Position numbers and translations under genes: made by a program. Positions 1 to 9,070 of a stretch of 64,000 bases of DNA are shown piece after piece. The first letter of the stretch is position 1. The number at the start of each line of letters is the position of its first letter. The notes under the pieces are model-generated. The model was not told where the DNA came from. It saw only the letters and a list, made by a program, of their open reading frames with translations, and ran no database searches. The stretch lies in the NCBI RefSeq assembly GCF_003852425.1, contig NZ_QAJN01000007.1:186001-250000 (forward strand), in the 5' to 3' direction. The DNA is from Paucibacter sp. KBW04 (GTDB taxonomy: Bacteria; Pseudomonadota; Gammaproteobacteria; Burkholderiales; Burkholderiaceae_C).

Positions 1-336
1 CGGTCTGCAGACGGGTCTGCAAACGGCTGCGCCGCAAAACAGGAGGGAGGCCACAGGGACGTGCGGACACGAGAAACATGATGGACGAAGCGAGCAATGG
101 CCGATGGGCGGCCGGTGGACATGAGTCGACACCGGGGGCTGGCTGAGGCGGCCGGCTCTGACGTTCAGGCGAAGAACGGGCGGGCGCGCCGGGGCGGGCG
201 GGTGGACGGGCGAGGTGCATCGAGCTGCTGCCAGCTCGGACGCAAAAGCTGCGCGATCAAGCGCCAGTTTCAGCAACAGGCTCGGGATGCGTGGTGATGC
301 AGCGCTCCTGTTTGCCAAGAGGGCTGGGCCTCATTG

Positions 337-359
337 ATGCAAATAGGAACTATTCGCAT
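337..359. promoter_or_regulatory. AT-rich dyad, Fur-box-like operator candidate
   Basis: ATGCAAATAG, a 3-base spacer, then CTATTCGCAT: the 10-base arms match at nine of ten positions. Its AT-richness stands out in this high-GC region. Size and composition recall betaproteobacterial iron-responsive (Fur) operators, but symmetry is the only evidence. The gene on the right ends here, so any target would be a minus-strand gene lying to the left, mostly outside the window. Confidence 0.3.
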
Positions 360-373
360 TATGTCATTAAAAC

Positions 374-397
374 AAAGCCCGCTCGCGGCGGGCCTTT
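374..397 (-). terminator. Rho-independent terminator after the flavin reductase gene
   Basis: On the minus strand a 6-bp stem (GCCCGC / GCGGGC) with a 5-base loop is followed by TTTGTTTT. It starts about 15 bases after the stop codon of the flavin reductase gene. Confidence 0.8.
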
Positions 398-411
398 GAC
401 ATCTTCCGTCT

Positions 412-927
412 TTAAATCGGCAGCTCGGTGTAGTAGCGCCCGCCGTGATAGATCAAAGGCTGAGCGCCCTCGCGGCGGCTGCAGCTTTCCACCTCGCCGA
501 CGAAGATGACGTGATCGCCTTCTTCATACTGGCTGCGGTTGGCGCATTCAAATACCGCCGCCACGCCGTCCAGCACCGGCGCACCGCCCGCACCTTCGCG
601 CCAGGCCACGCCGGCAAAGCGGTCGATGTCGCGGGTAGCAAAGCGTTGGGCCAGCTCTTTCTGATCGGCCGCCAGGATGTTGATGGCGTAATGCGAGCCG
701 CGGCTGAACACCGGCATGGAGCCCGCCTTCTGCCCCAGGCTCCACAGCACCAGACGGGGCGACAGCGAGACCGAGTTGAAGGAATTGGCGGTCAGGCCGA
801 CCAGGCTGCCATCGGGGGCGCGGGCGGTGACGATGGTGACGCCGGTGGCAAACATGCCCAGGGCGGCGCGGAATTCCAGTTGGCTGTCCAAGGCGGTGGG
901 GGCTGCAGAAAAAGGGGCTTGAGGCAT
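412..927 (-). CDS. Flavin reductase family protein (FMN-binding split barrel)
   Basis: The protein has 171 residues, normal for short-chain flavin reductases of two-component monooxygenases (HpaC/RutF-like). These use NAD(P)H to supply reduced FMN or FAD to a partner oxygenase. The N-terminal run FRAALGMFATGVTIVTA and the following GLTANSFNSVSLSPRLVLWSL are the FMN-binding signature of the family. The C-terminal HVIFVGEVE and PLIYHGGRYY complete the fold. No oxygenase gene lies next to it, so its partner is unknown. A good terminator follows (374-397). The family is clear; the substrate or partner oxygenase is not. Confidence 0.88.
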   Translation of the reverse strand: MPQAPFSAAPTALDSQLEFRAALGMFATGVTIVTARAPDGSLVGLTANSFNSVSLSPRLVLWSLGQKAGSMPVFSRGSHYAINILAADQKELAQRFATRDIDRFAGVAWREGAGGAPVLDGVAAVFECANRSQYEEGDHVIFVGEVESCSRREGAQPLIYHGGRYYTELPI

Positions 928-1045
928 GCGCGCATTGTCGGGCCTCAGGCCGAGGCCGTCTTGCAGGGCGTGAAAATGCCCCCAGATCTTCTGCTCAGCG
1001 CCTGCCTACCCCGAGGCTCAGATGCTTTGCCGCTAAGCTCGCAAC

Positions 1046-2038
1046 ATGACTGCCAGAACCGACGCCCTCTTTTCATCCGCCTCGTTTGATCCCCATGCCG
1101 ACCCGCTGCTGCCCAGCGCGCCCAGCCATGGCTTTGGCCGATGCGGCTGCGCAGAAGGCGCATGCCGGCCGCGGCAAAGCGGCAGGCGCTTGTTCACCGG
1201 CCTGCTGGGCGCGGCGGCGCTGGCGCCCATGGCCCCCGCCTGGGCCCGCGAGGGTGTGGATGTGGGCAAGAGCAGCTCGGTGGCCAAGCTCGTCCCGGCC
1301 GAACAGGTCGAGGCCGCGGGTGCCCAGCAATACCAGCAAATGATGCAGCAGGCCGCCCAGCAGCGCGCCCTGGCCCCCAATAATCACCCCCAGCTAATCC
1401 GCCTGCGCGAGATTGCCAAGCGCATCATTCCGCAGTCCGAGCCCTGGAACCCGCGTGCCAAGCAGTGGCGCTGGGAAGTCAATCTGATCGCCAGCCCGCA
1501 GCTCAACGCTTTTTGCATGCCGGGCGGCAAGATCGCCTTCTACTACGGCATTCTGGACAAGCTCAAACTCACCGACGACGAGGTCGCCACCATCATGGGT
1601 CACGAGGTGGCCCATGCCTTGCGTGAGCATGCGCGTGAGCGCATGGCCAAGACGCAGGCCACCCGGCTGGGTCTGGGCGTGGTCTCCAGCCTGCTAGGTC
1701 TGGGCGGCGTGGGCGACACCTTGCTGAGCATGGGCGGGCAATTGCTGACCCTGACCTTCAGCCGCGAGGACGAGAGCGAGGCCGATCTGGTCGGCATGGA
1801 GTTGGCCGCGCGCGCCGGCTACGACCCGGCGGCGGGCATCTCGCTGTGGCAAAAAATGGGCGCGGCCTCCAAGGGCGCGCCGCCGCAATGGCTGTCCACC
1901 CACCCGGCGGGGCCGACCCGGATCAAGGACATCCAGGCCAATCTGCCCAAGGTGCAGGGCTTGTACGCGCGGGCCGACAAACCCAAGCAGCGCTTTGATG
2001 TGGCGCCTGCCCTGCAGAGCCGCGCGGCGCCGCAGTAA
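1046..2038 (+). CDS. M48 family zinc metallopeptidase, exported
   Basis: The 330-residue protein carries the zincin motif HEVAH (H186, E187, H190). A downstream ESEADLVG provides the third zinc ligand, E245, as in the M48 (Ste24/HtpX/LoiP-type) family. The N-terminus has a long leading region, then an RR pair at 47-48 and a hydrophobic stretch ending in AWA. That suggests export, possibly by the Tat route, and the enzyme would act in the periplasm or at a membrane in envelope protein quality control. There are no clear membrane helices in the catalytic domain, so it resembles the soluble or lipid-anchored LoiP/YcaL type rather than HtpX. It converges on the Crp-type gene with an 8-base gap. 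The true start may be further downstream. Confidence 0.88.
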   Translation: MTARTDALFSSASFDPHADPLLPSAPSHGFGRCGCAEGACRPRQSGRRLFTGLLGAAALAPMAPAWAREGVDVGKSSSVAKLVPAEQVEAAGAQQYQQMMQQAAQQRALAPNNHPQLIRLREIAKRIIPQSEPWNPRAKQWRWEVNLIASPQLNAFCMPGGKIAFYYGILDKLKLTDDEVATIMGHEVAHALREHARERMAKTQATRLGLGVVSSLLGLGGVGDTLLSMGGQLLTLTFSREDESEADLVGMELAARAGYDPAAGISLWQKMGAASKGAPPQWLSTHPAGPTRIKDIQANLPKVQGLYARADKPKQRFDVAPALQSRAAPQ

Positions 2039-2046
2039 AAGCGGCC

Positions 2047-2688
2047 TTACCAGCGCGCCGGCAAGGCCTTCAGGCGGCGATAACGGCCATTGGCCACGCG
2101 CACCAGATAGCCGCCCTGCTCCAGGTCCTTGACCAGCTTGGACACCATCTCGCGCGAGCAACCCAGGCGCTGGGCCATGGCTTGGTGGGTCAGCTGCACC
2201 TCGTCGGTAGTGACGGTGGCGGACTCCAGCAAGGCCTTCAAACGGCCGTAAACATCGTTGAGCGCCAGCTGCTTGGTCGACAAGGTGGCGGCGCGGGCGC
2301 GGCGGATCACCTTGGTCAGCAGCTCGAATGCGAACTCAGGATGCTCACTGATATGGGCCAGCAGGCTGGAGCGGGTCAGGATCACGCAGCGCGAGGGCTG
2401 CTCGGTGATGACGCTGGCCGAGCGCGGGCCGCCGTCCAAACTCATCTCACCCACATACTCACCGGGCCCATAAATGCCGTACGTAACTTCGCGTCCACGC
2501 GCATCACAGCCGTAGACCCGCAGGCTGCCGGACAAGACCAGGTAGATGGCATCGCCCTGCGAGCCCTCTTCGATCAGCACCGTGCCACGGCGGTAGCTTC
2601 GCGCCACGCCGCGCCCGGCCAGCGAGCGCAGGGAGAGGGGCAATTCAGAGAAGTCGGCGGCGGTGGCCAGCGAGTCAGCAGTTTCCAT
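2047..2688 (-). CDS. Crp/Fnr family transcriptional regulator
   Basis: The protein has 213 residues. Its N-terminal half is a cyclic-nucleotide-binding-type beta roll (GTVLIEEGSQGDAIYLVLSG, then GEYVGEMSLDGGPRSASV), and its C-terminal half is a winged helix (LTHQAMAQRLGCSREMVSKLVKDLEQGGYL). The phosphate-binding cassette region GEMSLDGGPRSASV is close to the cAMP-binding consensus, so an effector is plausible. There is no N-terminal cysteine cluster, so it is not an oxygen-sensing FNR. It lies downstream of the LuxR-type gene on the same strand with a 140-base gap. Its targets cannot be told from the sequence. Confidence 0.9.
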   Translation of the reverse strand: METADSLATAADFSELPLSLRSLAGRGVARSYRRGTVLIEEGSQGDAIYLVLSGSLRVYGCDARGREVTYGIYGPGEYVGEMSLDGGPRSASVITEQPSRCVILTRSSLLAHISEHPEFAFELLTKVIRRARAATLSTKQLALNDVYGRLKALLESATVTTDEVQLTHQAMAQRLGCSREMVSKLVKDLEQGGYLVRVANGRYRRLKALPARW

Positions 2689-2828
2689 GGGAGTCGCGCC
2701 ACAGCAGACGGTTGTGGTCGCGAGCGGATGTTACGAGAGCCGCGCCCCTCATTCGTCGCGCTCATGCGACACACCCTCTTACAAGCCAAGGGCAAGTCTC
2801 AATTGACGCGCAGGCTTATCGCTAAAAC

Positions 2829-3509
2829 TCAGTTGACTTCCATACGCAGGGTGGACATTAGCGGCGGCAGCACGGCCAGTTGCCGCATCAGCTCGCCAAT
2901 GCTGTCGGCGCCGGATTTGGCGCGAATGCTCTGGATCTGCGTGCGCACCGTGGAGATGGCCACGCCTTGCTGCTCGGCCACGAAGTTAGGGCGCACACCC
3001 GCGCTGAGCGCCTTCAAGACCTCGGTCTCGGTCGGAGTGAGGCCGTAGCGCAGGGCAAACCACTGGGCGGCCAGATCACCGCAGAGCTGGCCGCGCTCCA
3101 GCACCAGCAGCACGGCGGCCTGGGACACGTCCTTGTTCAGCGGCACCACCACCACATTGGCGCGGCGCTCGCCGTCACCCAGGCGCAGCAGGCAGCGGCG
3201 ACCTTCGCGCTCGGCTTTCAGCAAGGCATCGGCCAGGGGAGCGGCGTCCTTGGCCTCGCGGCTGCGGATCTGGTTGGCGCTGATCTCCAGCGGATGGCTT
3301 GCATCCAGGCTGCGCCGGGCCGCCAGATTGCAGTGCAGGACGCGGCCGGCCGCATTGAGCAGGAGCACGCCGTAGTCCAGCTCCTCCAACACCAGACTCA
3401 TCCAATGGCTGCTGAGGGAGTCGGCCTGGCGTCGTTCGGGGTGGCTGGCGCGGGGATTGAAACTGCTGAGGGCGGGGCTGCCGACCGGGGTGGCGAATGT
3501 ACTGCTCAT
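2829..3509 (-). CDS. LuxR-type (GerE) HTH transcriptional regulator with PAS-like N-terminus
   Basis: I place the start at 3509 (226 residues) because AGGAG lies seven bases before that ATG; an in-frame ATG at 3548 has no such site. The N-terminal part (LEELDYGVLLLNAAGRVLHCNLAARR) resembles a PAS fold sensing domain. The C-terminus is a LuxR/GerE helix-turn-helix (LTPTETEVLKALSAGV, then VAISTVRTQIQSI). There is no receiver domain, so it is a stand-alone regulator rather than a classical response regulator. Ligand and targets are unknown. It sits between the POT transporter terminator and the Crp-type gene. Confidence 0.85.
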   Translation of the reverse strand: MSSTFATPVGSPALSSFNPRASHPERRQADSLSSHWMSLVLEELDYGVLLLNAAGRVLHCNLAARRSLDASHPLEISANQIRSREAKDAAPLADALLKAEREGRRCLLRLGDGERRANVVVVPLNKDVSQAAVLLVLERGQLCGDLAAQWFALRYGLTPTETEVLKALSAGVRPNFVAEQQGVAISTVRTQIQSIRAKSGADSIGELMRQLAVLPPLMSTLRMEVN

Positions 3510-3694
3510 ACCAAACTCCTGAAGCATGGGGCCAATCGATGGCGACACAAGGCAGGGCCAAGCGTAGGTCCATCACCCGGAGGACTGCCGTAAATCTTCA
3601 AAGAATGCTTTGTGATCAATTTACGGCGACATTTCGAGAAAAAGCCCATGGCTATTAGCATCTCTCGATTCGAGCCTCCCACACGCACGGACGA

Positions 3695-3726
3695 AAAAAA
3701 GCCGAGTCAGAGGACTCGGCTTTTTA
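3695..3726 (-). terminator. Terminator after the POT transporter gene
   Basis: A perfect 8-bp stem GCCGAGTC / GACTCGGC with a 4-base loop is flanked by A7 on one side and T5 on the other. It is therefore a strong terminator on the minus strand, and it lies just after the transporter stop codon. It could also work on the plus strand, but no plus-strand gene precedes it. Confidence 0.9.
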
Positions 3727-3742
3727 AACAAGGGGCAAAAAA

Positions 3743-5257
<1,515 letters not shown>

Positions 5258-5403
5258 TGAAAGACCCTCGAAGAATAGGCACGCATCGCGCAGCTCATGG
5301 CCGCGCGGCGAGGCCGCATTGTCACCGCTGGCTTTGGGCGATTGGCGGGGGTCGAATTCGGGTTTTCCCTCGATTCCAAGCCATTTCCAAGAGATTTGAA
5401 GCA

Positions 5404-5422
5404 GCCCACCCGCTGGATGGGC
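5404..5422 (-). terminator. Possible terminator hairpin after the aldolase-like gene
   Basis: A 7-bp stem (GCCCACC / GATGGGC, including one G-U pair) with a 5-base loop lies 30 bases beyond the stop codon of the class II aldolase-like gene. The following tract on the minus strand (TGCTTC) is poor in T, so termination would be weak or Rho-dependent. Confidence 0.35.
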
Positions 5423-5452
5423 CCTTCAAACAAGGGGGTAGCCGCCGGGGGC

Positions 5453-6235
5453 TCAGCTGCGATAGCTGGGGTCCAGGCGTTCCAGCTTGCGGATCAAGGC
5501 GGGCCAGGCGATGTCGGCACCCATGCCGGCGGTGGCCGTCTTCATCACCGCCGCCATGCCTTGCAGGATTTGCGGATGCACCTGGTGCAGCTCGCCCCCG
5601 CCGGCCTGGGCGTCGATCTGGATGCGGCAGACGCTCTCGAAGATATACATGGACAAGAAGGCATCGGCGATGCTGGCGCCCACGGTCAGGAGGCCATGGT
5701 TGCGCAGCATCAGGAAGCGGTTCGTGCCCAGGTCGGCCTGCAGACGCGGCTGCTCGGCCTCGCGCAAGGCCACGCCCTCGTAGTCGTGATAGGCCAGGGA
5801 GCCCAAGACAAAGGTCGACTGCTGGCTGATGGGCAGCACCCCGCACTTCTGCGCCGCCACCGCCACCCCGGCACGGCTGTGGGTGTGCAGCACGCAGGCC
5901 GCGTCCTCGCGCACCTGGTGGATGCAGCTGTGGATGGTGAAGCCCGCGGGGTTGACCGGGAAGGGCGAGTCGCTGAGCTTGTTGCAGGCTTGGTCGATGC
6001 GGATCAGGCTGGAGGCGGTGATCTCATCAAACATCAGGCCGTAGGGGTTGATCAGGAACTGATGCTCGGGCCCGGGGATGCGCGCGCTGATATGGGTGAA
6101 GACCAGATCACTCCAACCATACAAGGCCACCAGGCGGTAGGCGGCCGCCAACTCGCAGCGCAGCTGCCATTCGGCCTCGCTGACCTTGCCTTGCAGGCTG
6201 GGGATGTTCAGGGATTCATTGATGCTCTTGCTCAT
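5453..6235 (-). CDS. Class II aldolase/adducin domain protein
   Basis: The 260-residue protein has a class II aldolase/adducin N-terminal fold. The metal-binding HTH of VLHTHSRAGVAVAAQ and a later RNHGLLTVG supply the zinc ligand histidines seen in fuculose-phosphate and ribulose-phosphate aldolases. VFTHISARIPG and LINPYGLMFDEITASSLI match the active-site loops of this superfamily. The start at 6235 follows AGGAG by eight bases. It overlaps the sterol-desaturase-like gene by four bases (ATGA), so the two are translationally coupled. The likely chemistry is a retro-aldol, decarboxylation or epimerisation step in the same pathway; the substrate is unknown. Confidence 0.85.
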   Translation of the reverse strand: MSKSINESLNIPSLQGKVSEAEWQLRCELAAAYRLVALYGWSDLVFTHISARIPGPEHQFLINPYGLMFDEITASSLIRIDQACNKLSDSPFPVNPAGFTIHSCIHQVREDAACVLHTHSRAGVAVAAQKCGVLPISQQSTFVLGSLAYHDYEGVALREAEQPRLQADLGTNRFLMLRNHGLLTVGASIADAFLSMYIFESVCRIQIDAQAGGGELHQVHPQILQGMAAVMKTATAGMGADIAWPALIRKLERLDPSYRS

Positions 6236-7146
6236 GCGGAGGTCTCCTGGTGGCGGGCGGGCTGGCCGCTCGCGGTCTTGGCGGGCAGCAGATCGCCCGG
6301 ATGGTCGTAGGGCTTGCCGCCCGGCGTCAGCGCGGTGTGCTGACGCTGCGAGCGGAAGATGGGGTAGAACAGCTCGATCCACCATTTCTCCTTGCCGAAG
6401 AGCTGGTCGTCGCGCAGGCCGATCTCGCGCGGGTACTGCTGGGTGATGTGGGCGCTGCCGAAGAGGATGTCCCAGAAGAACAGCAGATTGCCGTAATTGC
6501 CGGTGTAGTGACCGATGCCGTCGGCATTGCTCATGGCGTGATGAGCGAAGTGGGTGGCCGGGGTGGAGATGGTGCGTTGCACCAGCCACATCAGGGGGCG
6601 GAGCGCCTTGATGCGATAGAGCGGCTCATCCCAGCGCACGGCCGAGTGCGCGCCGGTGATGACGGCCAGCTTCAGCACGATATAGACCATATAAACATGG
6701 CCCAGCCCCAGATAGACCAAGAGGCCCGAGACCCAGATGGCCGGCATGCCGATGTAGTAGAAGAAGTTGTTGCGGTAGATGATGCGCGCGCTCATGTATT
6801 GCGCGGAATGGTGAGCCCGGTGCAGCGGCCACAGCAAGGGCTTGTGAGACCAGCGATGCCACCAGTACTGCAACATATCGTCGCCCACCAAAAAGAGCGC
6901 AAAGCCCGCCGCCCAAGGCAGCTCGTGCAAAGCGTTCTGATAGCCGGGTGCCAAGGCCAGACCCAGCTTGGCCACCATCCAGAACACCAGCGGCTGGCTG
7001 ACGGCGGCCAGCAGGCCAAAGCCGACCAGGTCCAGCACATTGTCGGCCGCGCTGGCCTTGAAGCCCTTGGCCCGCCCCAGCAGGAACTCCAGCAGGGTGA
7101 AACCCAGGAACAGGGCCGCCAGCTGCAGGTATTGCGTGCTGCTCAT
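6232..7146 (-). CDS. Sterol desaturase/fatty acid hydroxylase family membrane protein
   Basis: The 304-residue integral membrane protein has the histidine clusters of the fatty-acid-hydroxylase superfamily: HRWSH, HRAHHS and HFAHHAMS. Together they bind a non-haem di-iron centre for O2-dependent hydroxylation or desaturation of a lipid-like substrate. Hydrophobic segments lie before the first box and between the second and third. Relatives include C-5 sterol desaturases, carotenoid hydroxylases and alkylglycerol monooxygenase. The last releases a fatty aldehyde, which would suit the aldehyde dehydrogenase nearby, but that link is inference. It overlaps both neighbours by four bases, being the middle gene of a tight operon. 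Confidence 0.9.
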   Translation of the reverse strand: MSSTQYLQLAALFLGFTLLEFLLGRAKGFKASAADNVLDLVGFGLLAAVSQPLVFWMVAKLGLALAPGYQNALHELPWAAGFALFLVGDDMLQYWWHRWSHKPLLWPLHRAHHSAQYMSARIIYRNNFFYYIGMPAIWVSGLLVYLGLGHVYMVYIVLKLAVITGAHSAVRWDEPLYRIKALRPLMWLVQRTISTPATHFAHHAMSNADGIGHYTGNYGNLLFFWDILFGSAHITQQYPREIGLRDDQLFGKEKWWIELFYPIFRSQRQHTALTPGGKPYDHPGDLLPAKTASGQPARHQETSA

Positions 7147-7742
7147 GCCTGGGTCTCCGCCTGCTTCTTAGTCATCGCGGCCTTGTAGAGCGATTGCTTG
7201 GGCTGGGCCAGCACCCGGCGCAGCATGGGCTCAAAAGCCTCAATCGGCAGGGTCTCGCCCTGCGGGTCAAACGCTGGGTTGTCATAGAGAGCGCAGAACT
7301 CGGCCGTGCGGGCATAGGCCGGATGGTCTTTGAACTGATCGCGCATATCGCGATCCATGCCCAGATGATGGAAGAAGTAATGGCCCTGGAAGATGGCGTG
7401 GTGGGCCACCATCCAGTGGTTCTCCTCGCTGACAAAGGGCTTGAGGATGGCGGCGGCAATGTCCGCATGGTTGAAGGTTCCCACCGTGTCGCCGATGTCA
7501 TGCAGCAGGGCGCAGACCACGTACTCCTCGTCGCGCCCGTCGCGCAGGGCGCGGGTGGCGGTTTGCAAGCAGTGGTTGTAGCGGTCGATGGGGAAGCCGC
7601 CGTAATCGTTCTCCAGCAGTTTGAGGTGGGCGATCACACGGTCGGGCAGCTGGGCCGCGAACTGCATGAACTCGGCCCCGATCAGCCGCCACTCGGCGGC
7701 CGTGCTGTCTTCCATGCGGGTGAATTGGGCGCGTGCATTCAT
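7143..7742 (-). CDS. HD-domain protein, phosphohydrolase or MIOX/PhnZ-like oxygenase
   Basis: The 199-residue protein carries an HD metal site: H57 in HCLQTATRA, the dyad H81-D82 in LLHDIGD, a histidine-rich stretch around 109-115 (NHWMVAHH), and a late D154 in LYDNPAFDP. HD proteins are usually phosphohydrolases. However, this order of ligands is also that of the mixed-valent di-iron oxygenases MIOX and PhnZ, and being co-transcribed with a di-iron hydroxylase and an aldolase makes a C-C or C-P cleaving role plausible. The reaction cannot be decided from sequence. It is the first gene of the operon, with GGAGA before the start, and overlaps the next gene by four bases. Confidence 0.85.
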   Translation of the reverse strand: MNARAQFTRMEDSTAAEWRLIGAEFMQFAAQLPDRVIAHLKLLENDYGGFPIDRYNHCLQTATRALRDGRDEEYVVCALLHDIGDTVGTFNHADIAAAILKPFVSEENHWMVAHHAIFQGHYFFHHLGMDRDMRDQFKDHPAYARTAEFCALYDNPAFDPQGETLPIEAFEPMLRRVLAQPKQSLYKAAMTKKQAETQA

Positions 7743-7820
7743 AGGGTTTGTCTCCAGTCCTAGAGGCTTGCAGGTTCAACCTGTCTCGGCCCCATTCTGC
7801 GAGCCCGCTCTTGCAAAGAC

Positions 7821-7836
7821 TTGTCATTTGGCGACA
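7821..7836 (-). promoter_or_regulatory. Shared operator motif upstream of the HD/hydroxylase/aldolase operon
   Basis: Read on the minus strand this is TGTCGCCAAATGACAA, identical over 16 bases to a site at 8929-8944 before the aldehyde dehydrogenase gene. It lies about 80 bases upstream of the operon start and 60 bases upstream of the divergent AraC-type gene. It is probably the regulator's binding site. The inner TGTC...GACA is itself a partial dyad. The CTTT-containing flank downstream is also similar at both copies. Confidence 0.75.
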
Positions 7837-7895
7837 AACAATTACCATGGCGCGTCACCCCAGGAACACCCTCCCCCTCTCCCACTCCCTGCGTC

Positions 7896-8903
7896 ATGAA
7901 CCATCTGATCCGGGCCGCCGCCCTGTCCGGCTATGAAGAGCAGGCCAGCGCCCTGGGACTGGACGCAGCGGCCCTGCTGCGCCGCTTCGGCCTGAGCCGC
8001 CAAGCCCTGGCCGACCCGGACTGCCTGATCCCCTACCGCGCCATGATGGAGCTGCTGGAGCACAGCGCGGCGCAGGCCAACTGCCCCGATCTGGGTCTGC
8101 GCCTGTCCAACGGTCAGGGCCTGGAGAAGCTGGGGCCGGTGGCCGTGGTGATCGAGCATGCCGCCAGCCTGCACGAGGCCATCACCCTGGCGACGCGCTA
8201 TATCTTTGTGCACAGCTCGGCGGTACGCATGGCGGTGGAGCGGGTGCCCGGCCATGCCGATCAACTCGACCTTTGCTATCACATCGATATGCCGGACGCC
8301 CCGCCCCATGCCCAGGCCCTGGAGTTGGCCCTGGGCGTGATGTTGCGCTGTCTGCGCCTGCTGGGCCAGGGCCGCATCCCCTTGCTGGCCGTCTTGCTGC
8401 CGCATGCGCGCCAGGGCAGCCCCGCGGCCTATGCCCAGGCCCTGGGCACCGAGGTCTTGTTCGAGCAACCCTATGCCGCCGCGCGCCTGGTCGCACGCGA
8501 TCTCAACCAGGCCCTGCCCAAGAGCAATGAGCTACTGCGCAAGTTGGCCCAGGCCTATCTGGACCAGCAATTCAGCCAACCCGAACTGCTGTTCTCCGAC
8601 CGGGTGCGGGTGCTCTTGCGCCAGCTGCTGGCTACCGGCCAGGCCTCGCATGAGCAGGTGGCTCAGCGCCTGGCCATCCATCCCCGCACCATGCAGCGCC
8701 GGCTCAGCGACGAAGGCAGCAGCTTTGAGCAACTCAAGGACCTGGAGCGCCGCAAGCTGTTCGAGCAACTCATCCTCAAGCCCGATGGCCCCTCCATCGC
8801 CACCCTGGCCGATATGCTGGGCTATGCCGAGCCCTCGGCCCTGAGCCGCAGCGCCAAGCGTTGGTTTGGGCGCAGTCCGTCCGAAATGCGCGCCAAGGCT
8901 TGA
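7896..8903 (+). CDS. AraC family regulator with arabinose-binding-like N-terminal domain
   Basis: The 335-residue protein starts MNHLIRAAALSGYEEQASALGLD, typical of the OruR/ArgR-like subgroup with the N-terminal arabinose-binding-like domain (PF12625). The C-terminal double helix-turn-helix spans about 245-335 (SHEQVAQRLAIHPRTMQRRLSDEG, then LADMLGYAEPSALSRSAKRWFG). It lies between the divergent three-gene operon and the co-directional aldehyde dehydrogenase gene. Identical 16-base motifs lie in front of both, so it is probably their activator, and it may regulate itself. An upstream in-frame start at 7821 would fall inside the operator and is less likely. The inducer is unknown. Confidence 0.9.
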   Translation: MNHLIRAAALSGYEEQASALGLDAAALLRRFGLSRQALADPDCLIPYRAMMELLEHSAAQANCPDLGLRLSNGQGLEKLGPVAVVIEHAASLHEAITLATRYIFVHSSAVRMAVERVPGHADQLDLCYHIDMPDAPPHAQALELALGVMLRCLRLLGQGRIPLLAVLLPHARQGSPAAYAQALGTEVLFEQPYAAARLVARDLNQALPKSNELLRKLAQAYLDQQFSQPELLFSDRVRVLLRQLLATGQASHEQVAQRLAIHPRTMQRRLSDEGSSFEQLKDLERRKLFEQLILKPDGPSIATLADMLGYAEPSALSRSAKRWFGRSPSEMRAKA

Positions 8904-8928
8904 GCGGGCCCTACGGACTTTCCCAGCC

Positions 8929-8944
8929 TGTCGCCAAATGACAA
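8929..8944 (+). promoter_or_regulatory. Shared operator motif upstream of the aldehyde dehydrogenase gene
   Basis: TGTCGCCAAATGACAA lies about 127 bases before the chosen start of the aldehyde dehydrogenase gene. It is identical to the minus-strand site at 7836-7821 and has the same orientation relative to the gene it precedes. It is the likely binding site of the AraC-type regulator that ends just upstream. Confidence 0.75.
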
Positions 8945-9070
8945 TCTTTTGTCTCGCAAAGCCAAGGCCAGAACGCCTGCCAGGCCTCATCCTCGACCGG
9001 ATCCGGTCGTCGGGCACCGCAGTCCAGCCCCGCCGACCTTGTCTCCCCTGCCTTGTCTGAAAGCCCAGCC

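Larger units (their letters stand above)
1..411. other. Left-edge intergenic region without a confident gene
   Basis: No reading frame here has a convincing start, Shine-Dalgarno site or family resemblance. A 12-base tandem repeat (GTCTGCARACGG, twice) lies at 3-26. On the minus strand, frames opening near 121 and 78 stay open to the left edge, so the 5' end of a neighbouring minus-strand gene could begin here, but I cannot confirm it. The region also holds a dyad at 337-359 and a terminator at 374-397, listed separately. Confidence 0.5.

Noticed and set aside
1-26. A 12-base tandem repeat (GTCTGCARACGG twice)
   Set aside because: Only two copies with one difference, no spacers of the CRISPR type; too little to interpret.
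97-297. A 66-codon plus-strand frame near the left edge
   Set aside because: It is Arg/Gly-rich, with no ribosome-binding site or family resemblance; likely non-coding.
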